Of a stretch of DNA of 9,441 nucleotides, positions 5,892 through 9,441 are shown piece after piece. The notes below the pieces were generated by a model. It did no database searches and was not told the DNA's origin. It saw only the letters and a program-made list of their open reading frames with translations. Where the stretch lies: positions 1-9,441 of the forward strand of contig USHR01000059.1 of assembly GCA_900554495.1 (NCBI GenBank), in the 5' to 3' direction. A program made the position numbers and the translations under genes. Within the stretch, counting starts at the first letter, position 1, and every line of letters begins with the position of its first letter. This DNA comes from an uncultured Collinsella sp. Lineage in GTDB: Bacteria > Actinomycetota > Coriobacteriia > Coriobacteriales > Coriobacteriaceae.

Positions 5892-7493
5892 ATGGATCAA
5901 AGCAAGCCTTCGTTCTTTATCACGACGCCCATCTACTACGTCAACGCCGATCCGCACCTGGGCACGGCTTATTCCACCATCATCGCCGACGTTCAGGCTC
6001 GCTATCGCCGCTCCGCCGGCTATAACGTCAAGTTCCTGACCGGCATGGACGAGCACGGCGAGAAGGTCGCCGAGGCCGCAGCCAAGCACAACATGACGCC
6101 GCAGGAGTGGACCGACAGCCAGGCTCCGCACTTCAAGGAGCTTTGGAGCAAGCTCGAGATTTCCAACGACGATTTCATCCGCACCACCGAGCCGCGCCAG
6201 CATCATGCCGTGCAGTACCTGTGGGAGCGCATGAAGGAGTCCGGCTACCTGTATAAGGGCAGCTACGACGGTTGGTATTGCGTGCCTGACGAGACCTACT
6301 TCACTGATACGCAGGTCCAGAAGGGCGACGAGGAGTACGGCAGCGTCGGCCAGCACCTGTGCCCCGACTGCCACCGTCCGCTTGAGCGCGTGCAGGAGGA
6401 GTCCTACTTCTTTAAGCTTTCCGCCTTCCAGGACAAGCTGCTCAAGCTCTATGACGAGCACCCCGACTTTGTCGAGCCTGCGTTCCGCATGAACGAGGTA
6501 CGTAGCTTTGTCGAGGGCGGCCTTAATGACCTTTCCGTGAGCCGTACGAGCTTTGACTGGGGCATTCAGGTCCCGTTTGACGAGGGTCACGTGACCTACG
6601 TGTGGTTCGATGCGCTGCTCAACTATATGACGGCCGTCGGCTACGGTGTCGACACCGACGAGGCGCGTGCCGAGCTGGCCTATCGCTGGCCCGCGCAGTT
6701 CCACATCGTGGGCAAGGACATCATCCGCTTCCACTGCGTCATTTGGCCCGCCATGCTCATGGCCATCGGCGAGGCCCTGCCCGAGCACGTCTTTGCCCAC
6801 GGCTTCCTGACCGTGCGCAATGCCGAGACCGGCAAGGCCGAGAAGATGTCCAAGAGCCGCGGCAACGCCATCGCTCCGCAGGACGTTATCGACATGTTGG
6901 GCGTCGAGGGCTATCGCTACTACTTCATGACCGACGTCGTCCCCGGCACCGACGGTGCCATCAGCTTCGATCGCATGGAGCAGGTCTACAACGCCGACCT
7001 GGCCAACAGCTGGGGCAACCTTATCTCGCGTTCGCTCAACATGAGCGGCAAGTACTTTGATGGTTGCGCGCCCGCCAAGCCCGCATCGTTCGATGCGTTC
7101 GACAACCCGCTGGCAAAGATCGCCGATGGTCTGGTCGAGCGCTACATGGCCAAGATGGACGTGCTCGATTACGGCGGAGCCAAGGACGAGGTCATGGAGC
7201 TCATCCATGCCGCCAACCACTACATCGAGGACTCTGAGCCTTGGGCACTTGCCAAGGACGAGGCCAAGGCTGACGAGCTGGCGTTTGTGATCTACAACCT
7301 GCTCGAGGCCATCCGCATTGCCGCCCACCTGCTGATGCCGCTCATGCCTCAGACCTCTGCCGAGGCCCTGCGCCGCCTGTCCTGCGAGGACGAGGCCGCG
7401 ACCGACGACCTCAAGGGCATTTGCGCTTGGGGCCTGCTTGCCGGTGGTCAGCCCGTCGAGAAGGGCGAGCCGCTGTTCCCGCGTCTGGGCTAA
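5892..7493 (+). CDS. metG: Methionyl-tRNA synthetase MetG
   Basis: The product is 533 residues. The enzyme joins methionine to tRNA-Met with ATP, supplying both initiation and elongation in the cytoplasm. The class I catalytic domain is clear: TTPIYYVNADPHLGTAYS (11-28) carries the HIGH-type motif PHLG, TGMDEHGEKVAEAA (50-63) follows, and AEKMSKSRGN (316-325) is the KMSKS loop. The connective insertion has WYCVPDETYFTDTQV (128-142) and CPDCHRPLERVQEESYFFKLS (157-177). Only one CxxC plus Cys130 is present, so a complete four-cysteine knuckle is absent, as in the Bacillus-like subtype. An alpha-helical anticodon-binding domain follows (about 375-515). The C-terminal EMAP/OB-type tRNA-binding domain of the longer (about 650-residue) forms is absent. 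ATG 5892 is set by GGAGGA. Confidence 0.97.
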   Translation: MDQSKPSFFITTPIYYVNADPHLGTAYSTIIADVQARYRRSAGYNVKFLTGMDEHGEKVAEAAAKHNMTPQEWTDSQAPHFKELWSKLEISNDDFIRTTEPRQHHAVQYLWERMKESGYLYKGSYDGWYCVPDETYFTDTQVQKGDEEYGSVGQHLCPDCHRPLERVQEESYFFKLSAFQDKLLKLYDEHPDFVEPAFRMNEVRSFVEGGLNDLSVSRTSFDWGIQVPFDEGHVTYVWFDALLNYMTAVGYGVDTDEARAELAYRWPAQFHIVGKDIIRFHCVIWPAMLMAIGEALPEHVFAHGFLTVRNAETGKAEKMSKSRGNAIAPQDVIDMLGVEGYRYYFMTDVVPGTDGAISFDRMEQVYNADLANSWGNLISRSLNMSGKYFDGCAPAKPASFDAFDNPLAKIADGLVERYMAKMDVLDYGGAKDEVMELIHAANHYIEDSEPWALAKDEAKADELAFVIYNLLEAIRIAAHLLMPLMPQTSAEALRRLSCEDEAATDDLKGICAWGLLAGGQPVEKGEPLFPRLG

Positions 7494-7532
7494 GACGCCG
7501 CGCGCCATATCGGCAATTTGCTGTTTAGATGT

Positions 7533-7568
7533 AAGGGCATGGCCGCCACGGTCCATGCCCTTTCGTTT
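7533..7568 (+). terminator. Rho-independent terminator after metG
   Basis: AAGGGCATGG (7533-7542) pairs perfectly with CCATGCCCTT (7553-7562). The ten-base loop (CCGCCACGGT) can add a few CCG/CGG pairs. TTTCGTTT follows. The stem starts 40 bases after the metG stop. The T tract is interrupted, but the 10-pair stem is strong. Confidence 0.85.
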
Positions 7569-7600
7569 CAAGACGCCGCCATCATGCTAAGGAGGCAACT

Positions 7601-8461
7601 ATGACAACTTCGCCTTTGGCAAACCCCACGGCAACAAGGGAGCTGCTGGAGGAGTTTGGCCTTGCGACCAAGCATCGCCTGGGCCAGAACTTCCTGATCG
7701 ACAACCATGTGATCGAGCGCATTTGCGAGCTTGCCGAGCTTGCGGGCGATGAGCGCGTGCTCGAGGTTGGTCCGGGCGTTGGCACGCTCACGCTTGCGCT
7801 GCTGCAGGAGGCGGCGTGCGTCACGTCGATCGAGGCCGACCCCGAGCTCGAGCCGGTGCTCGACGCCCATGCCGCCGACTATGCCAACTTCCGCTTTATC
7901 ATGGGCGACGCGCTCAGGGTGGGCCCGGAGCAGATTGAGCAGGCTGCGGGCGGTGAGCCGACGGTGTTTGTCGCGAACCTGCCCTATAACGTGGCGGCGA
8001 CGATCATCCTGCAGTTCTTCCAGACGATGCCGGCGCTCAAGCGTGCCGTCGTCATGGTGCAAAAGGAGGTTGCCGATCGCATTGCCGCAGTGCCGGGCAA
8101 CAAGACCTATGGCGGCTATACGGCAAAGCTCGGCCTGTATGCGCAGGTGACGGGTCGCTTTGAGGTGCCGCCGCGTTGCTTTATGCCGGCGCCGCACGTG
8201 GACTCGGCCGTCGTGCGTATCGACCGTGTTGACGGCGTGGTGCCCGAGGGGCTCGATCGCGAGTTCGTGGCTCGTGTGATCGACGCTGCGTTTGCCCAGC
8301 GCCGCAAAACCATTCGCAACTCCATGAGCGCCAACGGCTTTGCCAAGGACGTACTCGATGCCGCCTTTGAGGCTTGCGGTATCGCGCCCACTACGCGCGC
8401 CGAGACGCTTGATGTTGCCGACTTTGTCCGCCTGGCCCAGGAGCTAATCCATGATGCCTAA
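7601..8461 (+). CDS. rsmA: 16S rRNA dimethyladenosine transferase RsmA (KsgA)
   Basis: The product is 286 residues, normal for the family. RsmA makes N6-dimethyl-A1518 and A1519 in the 3' end of 16S rRNA, a late check in small-subunit assembly; loss gives kasugamycin resistance. Seen in order: KHRLGQNFLID (24-34), the SAM-binding motif VLEVGPGVGTLT (53-64), the acidic ribose-binding stretch SIEADPEL (76-83), GDALRV (102-107), the catalytic NLPYNVAATIIL (126-137), MVQKEVADRIAA (152-163), CFMPAPHVDSAVVRI (193-207) and FAQRRKTIRNSM (231-242). The ATG follows a perfect AAGGAGG (7589-7595) by five bases. The gene lies just past the metG terminator, so it should have its own promoter, but I see no clear one. 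Its 3' end overlaps the tatD gene by 11 bases. Confidence 0.97.
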   Translation: MTTSPLANPTATRELLEEFGLATKHRLGQNFLIDNHVIERICELAELAGDERVLEVGPGVGTLTLALLQEAACVTSIEADPELEPVLDAHAADYANFRFIMGDALRVGPEQIEQAAGGEPTVFVANLPYNVAATIILQFFQTMPALKRAVVMVQKEVADRIAAVPGNKTYGGYTAKLGLYAQVTGRFEVPPRCFMPAPHVDSAVVRIDRVDGVVPEGLDREFVARVIDAAFAQRRKTIRNSMSANGFAKDVLDAAFEACGIAPTTRAETLDVADFVRLAQELIHDA

Positions 8462-9368
8462 TGCCGCACGCGTGACGTTTACCAAGAAAAAGAAGACGGT
8501 CGCCTGCCCCGTGCCCTTGGCACCGCTTGCCGACACGCATGCGCATCTGCTTTCGTTTTGGGGCAAAGAAGTGCCCGAGACGCTCGTGCGCGCCAAAGCC
8601 GCGGGTGTCGACCTGTTGGTGACGATGTTCGACCCCATCGCTGACAAACGCAGCGTGACGGACTATAGCGACTGGCTCGTGCGCGAAATTCTGCCGATGC
8701 AGGATATCCCGCAGATCAAGTATCTTGCCGGCGTGCATCCGTATGGCGCGCCGGACTATACCGACGACGTTCACGCACAGGTCGTTGCCGCACTCGATGA
8801 CCCCTTATGCGCCGGTATTGGCGAAATCGGCCTGGACTATCACATGGACTATGACGACGATATCGCGCCGGCACCCCATAACGTGCAGATTGACTGCATG
8901 GCGCGCCAGCTCGAGCTTGCCGTGTGCCGTAACGTGCCGGTGGAGCTGCACCTGCGTCACGAGGACTCGGATGGGGAGCGCACCTCGCACGTGGACGCCT
9001 ACAACGTGCTTCGTGAGGTGGGCGTGCCCCAGGCCGGTTGTGTGCTGCACTGCTTTGGCGAGGACCGCGCCACGATGGAGCGCTTTGTGGAGCTGGGCTG
9101 CTATATCGCCTATGGTGGTGCGGCCACCTTTAAGCGCAACGACGACGTGCGCGAGGCATTTGCGGCAACCCCACTCGATCGAATTTTGTTCGAGACGGAT
9201 TGCCCGTATATGGCTCCGGAGCCCATCCGCGGTCTTGAATGCGAGCCCGCAATGATCTCCATTACGGCAAACGCGCTGGTTAACGACCGTGTCGATCGCA
9301 CTGGTGAGGATGCCGAAACAATCGCGCAAGCCGCTTGGGAAAATGCTCGCAAACTTTTTCAAAAATAG
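8451..9368 (+). CDS. tatD: TatD-family metal-dependent hydrolase (DNase)
   Basis: The product is 305 residues from ATG 8451, which overlaps the end of rsmA; GGAG lies 8 bases upstream. ATG 8454 is an adjacent alternative. The metal-binding residues of the TatD TIM barrel are all recognisable: DTHAH (28-32), GEIGLDYH (124-131), ELHLRH (165-170), CVLHCFGED (197-205) and FETDCPYMAPEP (247-258). TatD proteins are divalent-metal 3'-5' exonucleases linked to DNA repair and turnover; the exact substrate here is not shown. The protein is about 40 residues longer than the usual 260. It has a 25-residue N-terminal extension with a KKKK run (12-15) and a longer segment at 60-88. Pairing with metG and rsmA is a widespread bacterial arrangement. 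The last codons overlap the A/T-rich start of the tRNA-Leu promoter. Confidence 0.88.
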   Translation: MMPNAARVTFTKKKKTVACPVPLAPLADTHAHLLSFWGKEVPETLVRAKAAGVDLLVTMFDPIADKRSVTDYSDWLVREILPMQDIPQIKYLAGVHPYGAPDYTDDVHAQVVAALDDPLCAGIGEIGLDYHMDYDDDIAPAPHNVQIDCMARQLELAVCRNVPVELHLRHEDSDGERTSHVDAYNVLREVGVPQAGCVLHCFGEDRATMERFVELGCYIAYGGAATFKRNDDVREAFAATPLDRILFETDCPYMAPEPIRGLECEPAMISITANALVNDRVDRTGEDAETIAQAAWENARKLFQK

Positions 9369-9400
9369 TTCTTGCGTTCGTGGTGGCGCTCCGTTATTCT
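9350..9400 (+). promoter_or_regulatory. Promoter of tRNA-Leu overlapping the end of tatD
   Basis: TTGCGT (9372-9377) and TATTCT (9395-9400) have a 17-base spacer, placing the start near 9407, about five bases before the tRNA. An A/T tract (AAACTTTTTCAAAAATAG) directly upstream resembles the one before tRNA-Phe and covers the last codons and stop of tatD. Both tRNA promoters also share a TTATWCTAAT stretch over the -10 box. Confidence 0.7.
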
Positions 9401-9411
9401 AATTCCTGCAC

Positions 9412-9441
9412 GCGGGCGTGGCGGAATTGGCAGACGCGTAC
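9412..9441 (+). tRNA. tRNA-Leu, 5' part only
   Basis: Thirty bases are visible before the window ends. GCGGGCG would be the 5' acceptor strand, TG positions 8-9, and GCGGAATTGGCAGACGC the D arm. This D arm is the usual leucine form (compare GGCGGAATTGGTAGACGC in E. coli tRNA-Leu). The anticodon is outside the window, so the isoacceptor cannot be named. Confidence 0.85.

Noticed and set aside
5082..7571. An 829-residue open frame on the - strand opposite rsmI and metG
   Set aside because: It lies wholly antisense to two well-recognised genes plus their gap. Its composition (Leu, Gly, Val, His-rich) is that of a mirror of GC-rich codons, and it shows no family motif or ribosome binding site.

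Overview
The window is GC-rich and densely coded, with almost all genes on the + strand. Codon use favours G/C in third positions, and the tRNA promoters have TTGACC/TTGCGT and TATACT/TATTCT boxes. Tad-type pseudopilin genes and the rsmI-metG-rsmA-tatD order point to a high-GC actinobacterium. A gut Coriobacteriia member such as Collinsella is my best guess; this is inferred from family resemblance, not from a search.

Region 1 (1-3347) is the distal part of a Tad/Flp (type IVc) pilus operon. It holds the 3' end of a TadE-like pseudopilin cut by the window edge, a large TadG-like membrane-anchored protein with a cysteine-rich middle, a small TadE/TadF-like pseudopilin, and a DUF192 protein. 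All four overlap by 1 to 29 bases, so they are probably translationally coupled. The ATPase, platform and prepilin peptidase genes would lie upstream of the window.

Region 2 (3348-3875) starts with a tRNA-Phe (GAA) gene that has its own strong promoter and a Rho-independent terminator. It then has about 255 bases without a gene, containing a palindromic operator-like site, a -10 box and a hairpin ahead of the next gene.

Region 3 (3876-5822) pairs a cytoplasmic GH5-family protein, which appears to lack the usual catalytic acid/base glutamate, with rsmI. The two are 6 bases apart and probably co-transcribed.

Region 4 (5892-9368) is a translation and housekeeping cluster: metG, a strong terminator, then rsmA overlapping a tatD-family gene. 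RsmI and RsmA both methylate the decoding/P-site region of 16S rRNA, and MetG charges initiator and elongator tRNA-Met, so the theme is ribosome function. The window ends in the first 30 bases of a tRNA-Leu gene, whose promoter overlaps the end of tatD.

I saw no CRISPR array, insertion sequence, prophage or origin. The least ordinary items are the GH5 protein with altered catalytic residues and its palindromic promoter region, the cysteine-rich TadG-like protein with its coupled DUF192 partner, and an acceptor-stem mismatch in tRNA-Phe.
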